16,236 nucleotides of DNA from QHWT01 sp046734675 (GTDB lineage: Bacteria > Acidobacteriota > Vicinamibacteria > Vicinamibacterales > 2-12-FULL-66-21). Under the pieces are notes generated by a model. The model made no database searches. It was not told where the DNA came from and worked only from the letters and a program-made list of their open reading frames with translations. Position 1 is the stretch's first letter; every line of letters starts with the position of its first letter. Shown piece after piece: positions 7,529-13,962 of this stretch. The position numbers and the translations under genes were made by a program. The stretch spans positions 1-16,236 of the forward strand of contig JBKPRU010000134.1 in assembly GCA_046734675.1 (NCBI GenBank), given 5' to 3'.

Positions 7529-7535
7529 ACCCGGC
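7516..7535. terminator. Perfect palindrome over the PEP-CTERM stop codon, convergent with rodZ
   Basis: GCCGGGTCTTTAGACCCGGC folds as a 9-bp stem with a TT turn and contains the TAG stop codon (7526-7528) of the upstream gene. Lying 12 bases before the end of the convergent rodZ-like gene, it could serve both strands. It lacks a T-run. The perfect symmetry also fits a dispersed palindromic repeat. Confidence 0.55.
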
Positions 7536-7547
7536 ACCAGGCTCAAT

Positions 7548-8309
7548 CTATTTCGTCGCGCCGGATTTCGGCGGCGTGACGAGGGCGGTCCGCACTTCGC
7601 CGGCTCGCCCCATCGCTTCCGCCGCCCCGCCGTTGACCTGCCAGCGGATCGCGCCTGCGTCCCCGACGCGCACGCGGACCGCTTCGCTCCCCTTCAGCTG
7701 CTCGCGTTCGCCAGGCTTCAGCGTGCGGTAGATCGCGCGCCGGCCGTCCACGCTTGCGCTGACCCAGGCGGGACGCGTCGCCTCGAGAACGACGACGACG
7801 CCGTCCTTCAACGGGGAGGTTGGCGCCGGGACCGGAGCCGGACGCGCTGCGGTCCCGACCGTGCTCGCCGGTGCGGGTGCGGCGACGCCCGCGGTCGCGA
7901 CTGGCCCTGGATCTGCGCGGCCTTCGAGCACGCGGCGGCCGACCGCAATCACCACCGTCGCGGCCACGACCGCCATGACCAGCACCATCATCACGGTCCA
8001 CCAGTGACGATCGGCCGTCGTCCGAGCGCGCCGCGCCGAGGGCGCCACACGGTGCGCGGGCGGGGGTGGTTCGGGGATGGGGGCGAACTGGGCGAAGAAT
8101 TCGCGGACCGTCGCGTCGGGATCCAACCCGACTTCCGCGGCATACGCCCGCACGAACCCACGGCCGTAGGGCCGCGGCGGAATCGCGCGCGCGTCGTTCT
8201 GTTCGATGGCGTCGAGAATGCGTGCCTTGACGCGGGTCGCCCTGGCGAGTTTTTCGAGGGAGAGGCCCCGCGCCTCACGTGCCGTTCGCAGCCGCAGCCC
8301 TTGATCCAT
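7548..8309 (-). CDS. rodZ: RodZ-like helix-turn-helix membrane protein
   Basis: A 253-residue protein with the RodZ architecture. The N-terminal cytoplasmic HTH_25/Cro-like domain (about 3-75) includes LRTAREARGLSLEKLARATRVK and the RPYGRGFVRAYA segment typical of RodZ. A Pro-rich basic linker (79-100) follows, then one transmembrane helix (about 104-124), a Pro/Ala-rich periplasmic spacer (132-166) and a C-terminal DUF4115-type beta domain (168-245, with EATRPAWVSASVDG and LKPGEREQL). RodZ couples MreB to the cell-wall elongation machinery; other proteins of this layout are regulators. GGAG lies seven bases before the ATG. No mre genes are adjacent, so the shape-determination role is inferred from the family alone. 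Confidence 0.85.
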   Translation of the reverse strand: MDQGLRLRTAREARGLSLEKLARATRVKARILDAIEQNDARAIPPRPYGRGFVRAYAAEVGLDPDATVREFFAQFAPIPEPPPPAHRVAPSARRARTTADRHWWTVMMVLVMAVVAATVVIAVGRRVLEGRADPGPVATAGVAAPAPASTVGTAARPAPVPAPTSPLKDGVVVVLEATRPAWVSASVDGRRAIYRTLKPGEREQLKGSEAVRVRVGDAGAIRWQVNGGAAEAMGRAGEVRTALVTPPKSGATK

Positions 8310-8672
8310 ACGGCGCTCCGTTCACGGCCCGGCGCTGATGCGCCGTGGCGCTGGCGTCGCCCGTTGCACGTTGCCTGCCTACCGTCGAGGCCCGGTTCGC
8401 GCGGCTCCTTGCCCTGTGCGCGTTGTCGGTCCATACGGCCGCTGCATGCGCGGCATCGTGGCTTCGTGGGCGAGCCTTATCCGATCAAACGCGCCGGAAC
8501 AGCGGGGAGTTCCCCGCGTCGCCGAGACCTGCGCGCGATGGCGAGGACGGATCGGCGAGCGGCCTCATGAGGAGCACGGCCGCGCGAAAAGCGGCCTCAG
8601 AGGGTCTCCTCGACGCCGGCCTTTTGTTCCGTTATAATCAGAAATTCCAACGGGTTGTGATTCCCCCTTCGT
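8310..8672. other. Spacer between rodZ and tRNA-Leu; no gene seen
   Basis: About 360 bases. Open frames here have the scrambled, Arg-rich composition of out-of-frame high-GC DNA and no recognisable start signals, so I call no gene. It holds the presumed promoters of rodZ (minus) and of the tRNA (8610-8638, plus). A short inverted repeat GGCGC-TGAT-GCGCC is at 8331-8344, just upstream of the rodZ ribosome-binding site. Confidence 0.5.
8610..8638 (+). promoter_or_regulatory. Sigma-70-type promoter of tRNA-Leu
   Basis: TATAAT at 8633-8638 is a perfect -10 box. TCGACG at 8610-8615, 17 bases upstream, matches the -35 consensus at four of six positions. Transcription would start near 8645, about 28 bases before the tRNA. 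Confidence 0.7.
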
Positions 8673-8759
8673 GCGGAAGTGGCGGAACTGGCAGACGCGC
8701 AAGCCTCAGGAGCTTGTGGCCGCAAGGTCGTGGAGGTTCAAATCCTCTCTTCCGCACCA
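8673..8759 (+). tRNA. tRNA-Leu, anticodon CAG
   Basis: All arms fold. Acceptor GCGGAAG (8673-8679) pairs with CTTCCGC (8749-8755). The anticodon stem CAAGC/GCTTG encloses the loop CTCAGGA with anticodon CAG, reading CUG. A long variable arm (GGCC-GCAA-GGTC) marks a class II tRNA. The T arm is GGAGG-TTCAAAT-CCTCT (8732-8748). The discriminator is A8756 and CCA (8757-8759) is encoded. Its 3' end overlaps the minus-strand PEP-CTERM coding sequence that ends at 8738. Confidence 0.97.
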
Positions 8760-9442
8760 CTCGACTCGGCCGCCTTCGCGGCCTCGCTCGTGGCAGGCCG
8801 CCCACGCCATCGGGCGATCCCCATCCCAGTCAGAAGCAGTAGCACACTCGCCGGCTCCGGTGTCGTCGCCAGATTTCCGTTCACACGAAATGCGGTCTGG
8901 AAATCGCGGGTCCCGCCGGCGATCTGAAACGGTCCGTTGTTGATGCGAAGCACATCGGGCCCTTCACCGGACGGCGTACTCGAGACGAACCACAGGCCGT
9001 CGGCAATGCCGGTAACGGTGGCCTCCACGAAGTAGGTCGCGCCGGCGCTCAGCAGCGGGTGCAGCGTCGAATCGAACTGCATGATGGCCCGGCCGGTCTG
9101 AGACGACGAACCGGCAAAACTCTCCAGCAGCGCGGTCGGCAGGCCGGCGTTCGATGCGTAGACGTTGACCTGCAGCGCCCCATCAGTGAACGAGAACGGA
9201 AACTCGAGCGGCAGCTCCAGCGACGAAAGAGTCGCCGTCGCATTCGGCACGAACGGAAACGCGCGCGCGAACAGAAAGTCCGGACCGCCCTCTTCACCCG
9301 CCTCGAAGCCGAAGAAGGCGCCAGACGTGCTGAACGGGTCGCCGGGGCCAAAGCTGTTGAAGAGAATGGCGTCGGCCGACGCCGGTGCGGCAGCGAGCAG
9401 CGCCACGACGGAGAACGCACACACCGTTTTTGTGGCAGACAT
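8738..9442 (-). CDS. PEP-CTERM surface protein, paralogue of the 6234-6890 gene, with extended tail
   Basis: A 234-residue exported protein, by eye more than half identical to the product of 6234-6890 along its whole length: both start MSATKTV, share APASADAILF, ELPL.FPFSF, FDS..HPLL.AG.TYFVEAT and GIADGLWF. Signal peptide 1-23; the choice-of-anchor R-like body follows. The sorting signal is TTPEPAS (193-199, PEP 195-197), hydrophobic 198-210, then RWRGR. I chose the ATG at 9440-9442 because the paralogue starts at the same place and both have GGGRAAGGTGCGT before it; the frame is open for 50 more codons upstream. The odd feature is a 19-residue Ala/Glu-rich tail after the Arg cluster, encoded by a hairpin and the 3' end of tRNA-Leu; the stop lies in the T-loop sequence of the tRNA. 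Confidence 0.9.
   Translation of the reverse strand: MSATKTVCAFSVVALLAAAPASADAILFNSFGPGDPFSTSGAFFGFEAGEEGGPDFLFARAFPFVPNATATLSSLELPLEFPFSFTDGALQVNVYASNAGLPTALLESFAGSSSQTGRAIMQFDSTLHPLLSAGATYFVEATVTGIADGLWFVSSTPSGEGPDVLRINNGPFQIAGGTRDFQTAFRVNGNLATTPEPASVLLLLTGMGIARWRGRPATSEAAKAAESSGAEERI
8768..8783 (+). terminator. Hairpin just after tRNA-Leu
   Basis: GGCCGC-CTTC-GCGGCC is a perfect 6-bp stem with a four-base loop, starting eight bases after the encoded CCA. It could end the tRNA transcript, though no T-run follows. On the other strand it encodes part of the Ala-rich tail of the PEP-CTERM protein. Confidence 0.4.
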
Positions 9443-9840
9443 GAACGCACCTTCCCCTGGGGGCTGGCGAGGCGCCACGAGGAGTGGCGGTAGCATGGGC
9501 GCAGTGCAGCGAGTGTGCCACGACGATGTGCCCCGAGGTCTACGCGAGGCCTCTTTCGTCGCGCGTGAGAGCGCACATATAATCAGCGTCACGGCGCATG
9601 CGCAGCTCGACCGCGAATCGCCGTTCGGCCTTCAAGGCGACTGCAGGTGCCGGTCCTCGGCCGCCGCTCACGTTGCTCGCGCGTTCCAGCGGAGGGAACT
9701 GGGGCGCGAACCCGAGGGAAAAACCGCGTGACCTGCGATCACGCTGGGCGTCCCCGCCATCGAGCGGCTCGATCGCACAGGTTCACGCATTCCGGCCGTC
9801 AAGCCGAGACCGACCGCACGCGCGCTCGGCGAAGGACGTC
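9443..9840. other. Spacer upstream of the PEP-CTERM and HigA-like genes; no gene seen
   Basis: About 400 bases. It holds the sigma-54-type promoter of the minus-strand PEP-CTERM gene (9505-9520). A TATAAT at 9578-9583 on the plus strand, without a good -35 box, may be a promoter for rightward transcription. I searched the 9598-9840 part in all plus frames for a HigB/RelE toxin or its remnant and recognised none. Confidence 0.45.
9505..9520 (-). promoter_or_regulatory. Sigma-54-type promoter of the third PEP-CTERM gene
   Basis: Read on the minus strand, TGGCACACTCGCTGCA has a perfect -24 TGGCAC and a -12 CTGCA, with GG and GC exactly ten bases apart. The -12 C is 64 bases before the ATG at 9442, against 65 in the paralogue at 6234. 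Conservation of element and spacing in two diverged paralogues supports a functional RpoN promoter. Confidence 0.72.
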
Positions 9841-10113
9841 GTGTCTACACCAACCGGCAAACCGCGGCATCCGGGCGAGGTGCTGCTCACGCATTTTCTG
9901 ACGCCTCGGAACACCACCATCGAGGCCGCCGCAGAAGCCACGGGCCTGCCGGCCGACGTGTTGCACGAGGTCGTCTCGGGCACGCGTACCGTGACCCCTG
10001 ACCTGGCGCTCGCGCTCGCGCAGCTGACGCGGACCACTCCGGAATTCTGGAGGCGGCTCCAGGAGGCCGTCGACGCGCACGCCGCGAAGGGCAAGGCAGC
10101 GGGCGCGAGTTGA
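9841..10113 (+). CDS. HigA-family antitoxin-like XRE protein, no adjacent toxin
   Basis: A 90-residue protein read from a GTG at 9841, with GAAGGA (9831-9836) as ribosome-binding site. It opens with the HigA hallmark RHPGEVLLTHFL (9-20), followed by a Cro/XRE-type helix-turn-helix (about 25-65) and the family's closing TTPEFWRRLQEAVD (65-78). HigA normally represses its operon and neutralises the mRNA endonuclease HigB. Here no higB is seen on either side: upstream is a 400-base spacer and downstream, ten bases away, a convergent membrane protein gene. The frame is open up to an ATG at 9598, but that 81-residue extension is low-complexity and looks non-coding. It may be a solitary regulator or a remnant of a decayed module. 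Confidence 0.82.
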   Translation: MSTPTGKPRHPGEVLLTHFLTPRNTTIEAAAEATGLPADVLHEVVSGTRTVTPDLALALAQLTRTTPEFWRRLQEAVDAHAAKGKAAGAS

Positions 10114-10123
10114 CCGACGACGA

Positions 10124-10663
10124 TCACACGCGCCGGCGGCGGCGAATCATCCGGCGCACGCCCGTCCAGTAGATCAAGTAGTAGCCCAGGACCACCGCAC
10201 CGGCGGCGAGCGATCCGGCGACGCCGGACTGCACCACCCATGTCGTGTGCTCGAGTGCGGCGCGCCACGCGTGCCAGCTCCGCCAGAATCCATACAGGAC
10301 GCGTGCGGTCACGACGAGGGTGACGGCGAGCACGAGCCACCGGTTGGGCGTGTAGTACAGCGCGTCCGCCTTCGGCTCCCATCGCGTGAGCACGAGACCG
10401 AGGACACCGAGCACGCATCCGATGCCGAGGCCCATGACCGCGTAGCGAAGCGCATCCGGCACCCACGCGGTCGTGAGGAGCGCGGTAACTAAAAACAGCG
10501 CGGTTGAAAGCGAGAGTCCGACGAGATTGAGCGCCGCGATCCAGCCTCGCGCCGGCCGCCGCGCGGTCCCGACGCGATACCGCTGGATCAGCGTGAGCGG
10601 CAGCAGCGCAATGGACAGCAAGATGACGAAGACGATGAAGACGGCGAGCAGCAGGATCGGCAC
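10124..10663 (-). CDS. Small polytopic membrane protein of unknown function
   Basis: A 179-residue protein with about five hydrophobic segments (near 3-25, 42-66, 72-93, 108-126 and 146-166), short basic loops and a C-terminal RRRRRV. Distinctive pieces are RRPARGW (35-41) and YYTPNRWLVLAVTLVVTARVLYGFWRSW (103-130). The latter reminds me of DUF1453/CcdC-like proteins, but I am not sure. The start is a GTG only six bases past the stop of the BACON lipoprotein gene, with no strong ribosome-binding site, so it is probably cotranscribed and translationally coupled to it. It ends ten bases from the convergent HigA-like gene. Confidence 0.75.
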   Translation of the reverse strand: MPILLLAVFIVFVILLSIALLPLTLIQRYRVGTARRPARGWIAALNLVGLSLSTALFLVTALLTTAWVPDALRYAVMGLGIGCVLGVLGLVLTRWEPKADALYYTPNRWLVLAVTLVVTARVLYGFWRSWHAWRAALEHTTWVVQSGVAGSLAAGAVVLGYYLIYWTGVRRMIRRRRRV

Positions 10664-10669
10664 GCCGGC

Positions 10670-12592
10670 TTATCGTAGGTCCGAGCTCTGCCCCTGCTGG
10701 CGAACGACGTAGTTCTGCCCGGCGACCGTGATCGTCCCGGTTCGCGCAGCGCCGGTGTTGCGGGGGACGACGAACTGCAGCAGGCCGTTGCCGACGCCGG
10801 ACGATCCCGCCGTGACCTGGATCCAGCTGGCGTTGCTGACGGCCGTCCAGCTGCACGGGCCGGTGACGATCACCAGCACGTTACCGTTGCCGCCCGCCTC
10901 CCCGAATTCGTGGAAGGGCGGCAGCAGCAGCCACGAACACTGCGACGCCTGGGTCACGGTGAACGGACGTCCGGCGATCGTGACCGTGCCGCTCCGCTGC
11001 GGCGACAGGTTGGGCTTCACGCTGAACGAGGCCTGACCAGTGCCGGTGCCGCTCGGCGTCCCGACGGTGATCCAGTCGGACGCGGTCGTCACCGTCCACG
11101 GGCACGCGGAGCCGGTCGTCACCGAGGCGGAGACGCCGCCGCCGTCGCCGCCGAGGTCCTGCGACGAGGGGGTAATCGCGTAGGTGCAGCCGCTCGCCTG
11201 CGCGACCGACAGGGATCGCCCGGCGATGGCCACGGTGCCGCTGCGCGCCGGGCCGTCGTTGGCGGCGGTCGCGAGTTGCACCTGTCCCGGTCCGCTGCCG
11301 GTCGCGCCGCCCGCGACCGAGATCCACGACGTGCCGCTCGTGGCCGTCCACGCGCATCCGGCGCCGACGTTCACCTGCACGCTCGTACTGCCCGCTTGCG
11401 CGCTCACGTTGACGGTTCCTGGCGTGAGCGCGTAAGTGCAACCAAGCGCCTGCGTGACCGTGATCGTCCGCCCGGCGACGACGAGAGTGCCGCTGCGGCC
11501 CGGCCCGTCGCTCGCGGCGACGCGGAACGCGACCACGCCCGACCCGTTACCGCTCGCGCCGCTCGCGATCGTGATCCACGGCGCGCGGCTTTCCGCGGAC
11601 CACGGACATCCGCCGGGCGCGGTCACCGAGATCTGCCGATCGCCGCCAGCCGCCTCGACGCTGAACGTGTCGGTCGCGATAGCGATCGTGCAGCCGGGTG
11701 ATTGCGTGACCGTGACGGTGCGGCCGGCCACGCTCAGCGTGCCGGTCCGGGCGGCGCCCTCTGTGGCGGCGACGCGGAACGCGGCGACGCCCGGCCCACT
11801 CGCGGTCGCGCCGCTGATGATCGTGATCCATGGCACGTGGCTCTCAGCCGTCCAGGGACACGATGCCGAGGTCGTCACCGGCACCTGGCGATCGCCGCCG
11901 GCCGCCTCGACGCCGAACGCGTCCGCGCCGATCGCGTAGCTGCAGCCGGTCCCCTGATCCACCTGGACGTTCTGTCCGGCAATCGTCACGTTGCCACTGC
12001 GTGGCGGGCCGGTGACGGCGGTCACCTGGAAGGTCACGGTGCCGTTGCCGCGTCCCTCACGGCCGCTGACGATTGAAATCCACGAGACCCCCGAGCTCGC
12101 CGTCCACGCGCATTGTCCTCCGCTCGCGCGGACGTTCACGCTCAACTGGCCGCCGGATGCATCGATCGATTCGTGATTCGACGACACGACGAACTCGCAC
12201 GGCTTCCCCACCTGCGAGATCTCGAACCGCTGATCGTTGACGCTGATGGCTGCCGTGCGGGTCCCTCCATCGCCGTTCTCGGCGGCCGAGAATCGGATCG
12301 AGCCGTCCCCTTGCCCTTCGGCAGGCTGCGCGATCGTCAGCCACGCGGCATCCGTCTTCGCCGTCCACGGGCATTCGCGGTTGGTCGTGACGCGCAGCGA
12401 TCCCGATCCGCCGCCGGCCGGGAACGGCACACCCTCGGCGGTGAGCTGCAGCGCGCACTTTCCGCTCGATGGCCCGGTGAGCGTTTCTGTTTCGGACGAG
12501 GATCCGCAGGCGGAGACGAGCAACGCGACCGCGGCGAGCGCCGCGAACGGGGCTGCCGACAGCAGGACACCTCGATGAGCGACCGTTGACAC
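10670..12592 (-). CDS. Lipoprotein with seven BACON-type repeats
   Basis: About 640 residues from the GTG at 12590-12592. A lipoprotein signal ends in LLVSAC with lipid-acceptor Cys29, then a Ser/Thr linker. Seven tandem Ig-like repeats of 83-89 residues begin at 46, 132, 217, 301, 385, 469 and 552. Each has a first Cys, a second Cys about 28 residues later in C-x-W-[TS], a W-[IL] step, R-[ST]-G-x-[ILV] and a closing GR.xxVxQ strand: the pattern of BACON domains, usually linked to carbohydrate or protein binding at the cell surface. The two Cys per repeat could form a disulfide. Repeats 3 and 4 are nearly identical in DNA in places. ATGs at 12694 and 12766 are alternative starts, but they add a stretch with poor codon use before the signal peptide. 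Confidence 0.88.
   Translation of the reverse strand: MSTVAHRGVLLSAAPFAALAAVALLVSACGSSSETETLTGPSSGKCALQLTAEGVPFPAGGGSGSLRVTTNRECPWTAKTDAAWLTIAQPAEGQGDGSIRFSAAENGDGGTRTAAISVNDQRFEISQVGKPCEFVVSSNHESIDASGGQLSVNVRASGGQCAWTASSGVSWISIVSGREGRGNGTVTFQVTAVTGPPRSGNVTIAGQNVQVDQGTGCSYAIGADAFGVEAAGGDRQVPVTTSASCPWTAESHVPWITIISGATASGPGVAAFRVAATEGAARTGTLSVAGRTVTVTQSPGCTIAIATDTFSVEAAGGDRQISVTAPGGCPWSAESRAPWITIASGASGNGSGVVAFRVAASDGPGRSGTLVVAGRTITVTQALGCTYALTPGTVNVSAQAGSTSVQVNVGAGCAWTATSGTSWISVAGGATGSGPGQVQLATAANDGPARSGTVAIAGRSLSVAQASGCTYAITPSSQDLGGDGGGVSASVTTGSACPWTVTTASDWITVGTPSGTGTGQASFSVKPNLSPQRSGTVTIAGRPFTVTQASQCSWLLLPPFHEFGEAGGNGNVLVIVTGPCSWTAVSNASWIQVTAGSSGVGNGLLQFVVPRNTGAARTGTITVAGQNYVVRQQGQSSDLR
11441..11944 (-). 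repeat. Most recent duplication inside the BACON array (repeats 3 and 4)
   Basis: Two 252-base units, 11693-11944 and 11441-11692, encode repeats 3 and 4. They share long near-identical stretches, for example around 11888-11923 and 11636-11671, where only a few third-position changes are seen. The 252-base offset is exactly 84 codons. This points to recent in-frame duplication or gene conversion. Confidence 0.7.
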
Positions 12593-12750
12593 AGGTAATC
12601 GGCGGCCGCCTCGAACAGCGCACGGACGCTGCTTCGCAGCGAGGGGCGCGGTGGCAAGAGCAAGGCATGTGCCGACGAGCTCGGGCGCGATCATGCTGAA
12701 AACTGCGAACGGTCGAGTTGGCGCAGTGGAACATCGCGCCGCGACTGTAA

Positions 12751-12779
12751 GAAACAGATGACCCACACGAGGCTAAGAT
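12751..12779 (+). promoter_or_regulatory. Possible leaderless-type promoter of the esterase gene
   Basis: TAAGAT at 12774-12779 resembles a -10 box and ends only seven bases before the ATG at 12787, so transcription would start at or next to the start codon. GAAACA at 12751-12756, 17 bases upstream, is a weak -35 box. No well-spaced ribosome-binding site is present, which fits a leaderless message. Confidence 0.35.
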
Positions 12780-12786
12780 ACGCGAC

Positions 12787-13821
12787 ATGCTCACGCGCAT
12801 CTCTCTTCCACCCGTCGCGGTCGCGCTGGCGATTGCCGGACTCGGCGTCCTCGTCGCGCAGCAACCGCCGGTGCCGCCAGCGACCGCTGCGCCGATTTCG
12901 ACGGCGCAGGCTCCGAATCCCGACAGCCACTATCAACTCGGTCCGGATTCCCTGCCGCGGGACGGCGTCGCGAAGGGTGAGATGAAGGGGCCGTTCACGC
13001 TTCCGAGCGCAGCGTATCCCGGCACACAGCACACCTACTGGATTTACGTCCCGGCGCAGTACGACCCGAAGGTGCCCGCCGATCTGCTCGTCCTGAACGA
13101 CGGGCAGGCGTTCAAGAACATGGAGGGAGACCTGCGCGTGCCCACGGTCCTCGACAATCTGATCGATCGGCGCGAGCTGCCGGTGATGATCGCCGTGTTC
13201 ATCAACCCGGGACGACGTCCCGATCAACCTGAGCCCACGCCGCAGGAGTGGGGCGACCGCACCACGAACCGACCGACCGAATACAACTCGCTCGACGACA
13301 AATACGCCCGCGTGATCTGCGACGAGCTGCTGCCCGCGCTGAACAAGGACTACAACATTTCGAAGGATCCGAGTCGTCGCGCCATTGGCGGCGCGAGCTC
13401 CGGCGCGATTGCCGCATTCACGGTTGCCTGGGAACGTCCGAACGAGTTCCGCAAGGTGCTGAGCCTGATCGGCAGCTTCGTCAATCTCCGCGGCGGCGAT
13501 CGCTACGCCGAGATCGTCCGCGAGAGCGAAAAGAAGCCGCTCCGCATCTACCTGCAGGACGGCCGCAACGACAATCGCGGCGTGCGGCCCGACAACCCGG
13601 CCTACGATGCGCGTCGCGACTGGTTCCTGCAGAACGTGCGTCTGATGGAGGCGCTCCGCGACAAGGGATACGACCTGACCTACCAGTGGGGGATGGGCCG
13701 CCACAGCCAGAAGCACGGCGGCGCGATTCTGCCCGACATGCTGCGCTGGCTGTGGCGCGATCACCCGGTGTCGACCGATCCCAACGACACGCGGGAGCGC
13801 TCGTTCGCGAGTCGCACGTAA
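12787..13821 (+). CDS. Secreted alpha/beta-hydrolase, enterochelin-esterase-like
   Basis: A 344-residue protein with an N-terminal export signal (about 1-24) and a Pro/Ala-rich linker to about 45. The rest is an esterase D/Fes-type alpha/beta hydrolase (PF00756-like). Visible features are QHTYWIYVPAQYD (81-93), VLNDGQAF (102-109), the nucleophile Ser204 in GGASSGA (GxSxG), GSFVNLRGG (229-237), IYLQDGRND (254-262) with the probable acid Asp, and GRHSQKHGGAILPDMLRWLW (305-324) with His306 the likely catalytic base. All triad positions are present. Relatives hydrolyse siderophore, feruloyl or acyl-sugar esters; the substrate here is unknown. It is divergent from the BACON lipoprotein gene and convergent with the MFS transporter gene. 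The C-terminal ~18 residues are polar and look dispensable. Confidence 0.88.
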   Translation: MLTRISLPPVAVALAIAGLGVLVAQQPPVPPATAAPISTAQAPNPDSHYQLGPDSLPRDGVAKGEMKGPFTLPSAAYPGTQHTYWIYVPAQYDPKVPADLLVLNDGQAFKNMEGDLRVPTVLDNLIDRRELPVMIAVFINPGRRPDQPEPTPQEWGDRTTNRPTEYNSLDDKYARVICDELLPALNKDYNISKDPSRRAIGGASSGAIAAFTVAWERPNEFRKVLSLIGSFVNLRGGDRYAEIVRESEKKPLRIYLQDGRNDNRGVRPDNPAYDARRDWFLQNVRLMEALRDKGYDLTYQWGMGRHSQKHGGAILPDMLRWLWRDHPVSTDPNDTRERSFASRT

Positions 13822-13856
13822 CGGATCGCTTCTGCGCCTTTTAGAGAGAAACAGAG

Positions 13857-13944
13857 GCGCCAGCGCAAGCACAGTGACGGTAGGGCGCCTCTTTAGTTTA
13901 GAGAGGCGCCCCCGTGCTGGCGCACCTGAAGGTGCACCCTACCG
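13857..13944. repeat. Multi-armed palindromic element at a convergent junction
   Basis: Several pairings lie between the esterase and transporter genes. GGGCGCCTCT (13883-13892) and AGAGGCGCCC (13902-13911) form a 10-bp stem with a nine-base loop. GCACCT-GA-AGGTGC (13922-13935) is a small hairpin. CGGTAGGG (13878-13885) pairs with CCCTACCG (13937-13944). GCGCCAGC (13857-13864) pairs with GCTGGCGC (13916-13923). The last two pairings cross, a pseudoknot-like order. It may end both transcripts or be a dispersed repeat. Confidence 0.7.
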
Positions 13945-13962
13945 CACTTTTTCAATAGACCG

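Noticed and set aside
8673..8759. tRNA 3' end as an integration site (att) for a mobile element
   Set aside because: No integrase, no second copy of the tRNA 3' end and no mobile genes are seen in the window.
8679..8927. Small plus-strand frames running through the tRNA and beyond
   Set aside because: They translate the tRNA itself and then the antisense of the PEP-CTERM gene.
9598..9840. N-terminal extension of the HigA-like protein from an ATG at 9598
   Set aside because: The 81 added residues are low-complexity and have no counterpart in HigA proteins, and a GTG with a good ribosome-binding site starts exactly before the conserved part.
10910..11701. Plus-strand frames opposite the BACON lipoprotein
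   Set aside because: They are antisense shadows of the repeat array; their apparent repeats merely mirror the real ones.
10670..12457. CRISPR array or tandem satellite
   Set aside because: The regular 252-base periodicity is explained by protein domain repeats that keep frame; there are no short identical repeats with unique spacers here or anywhere else in the window.
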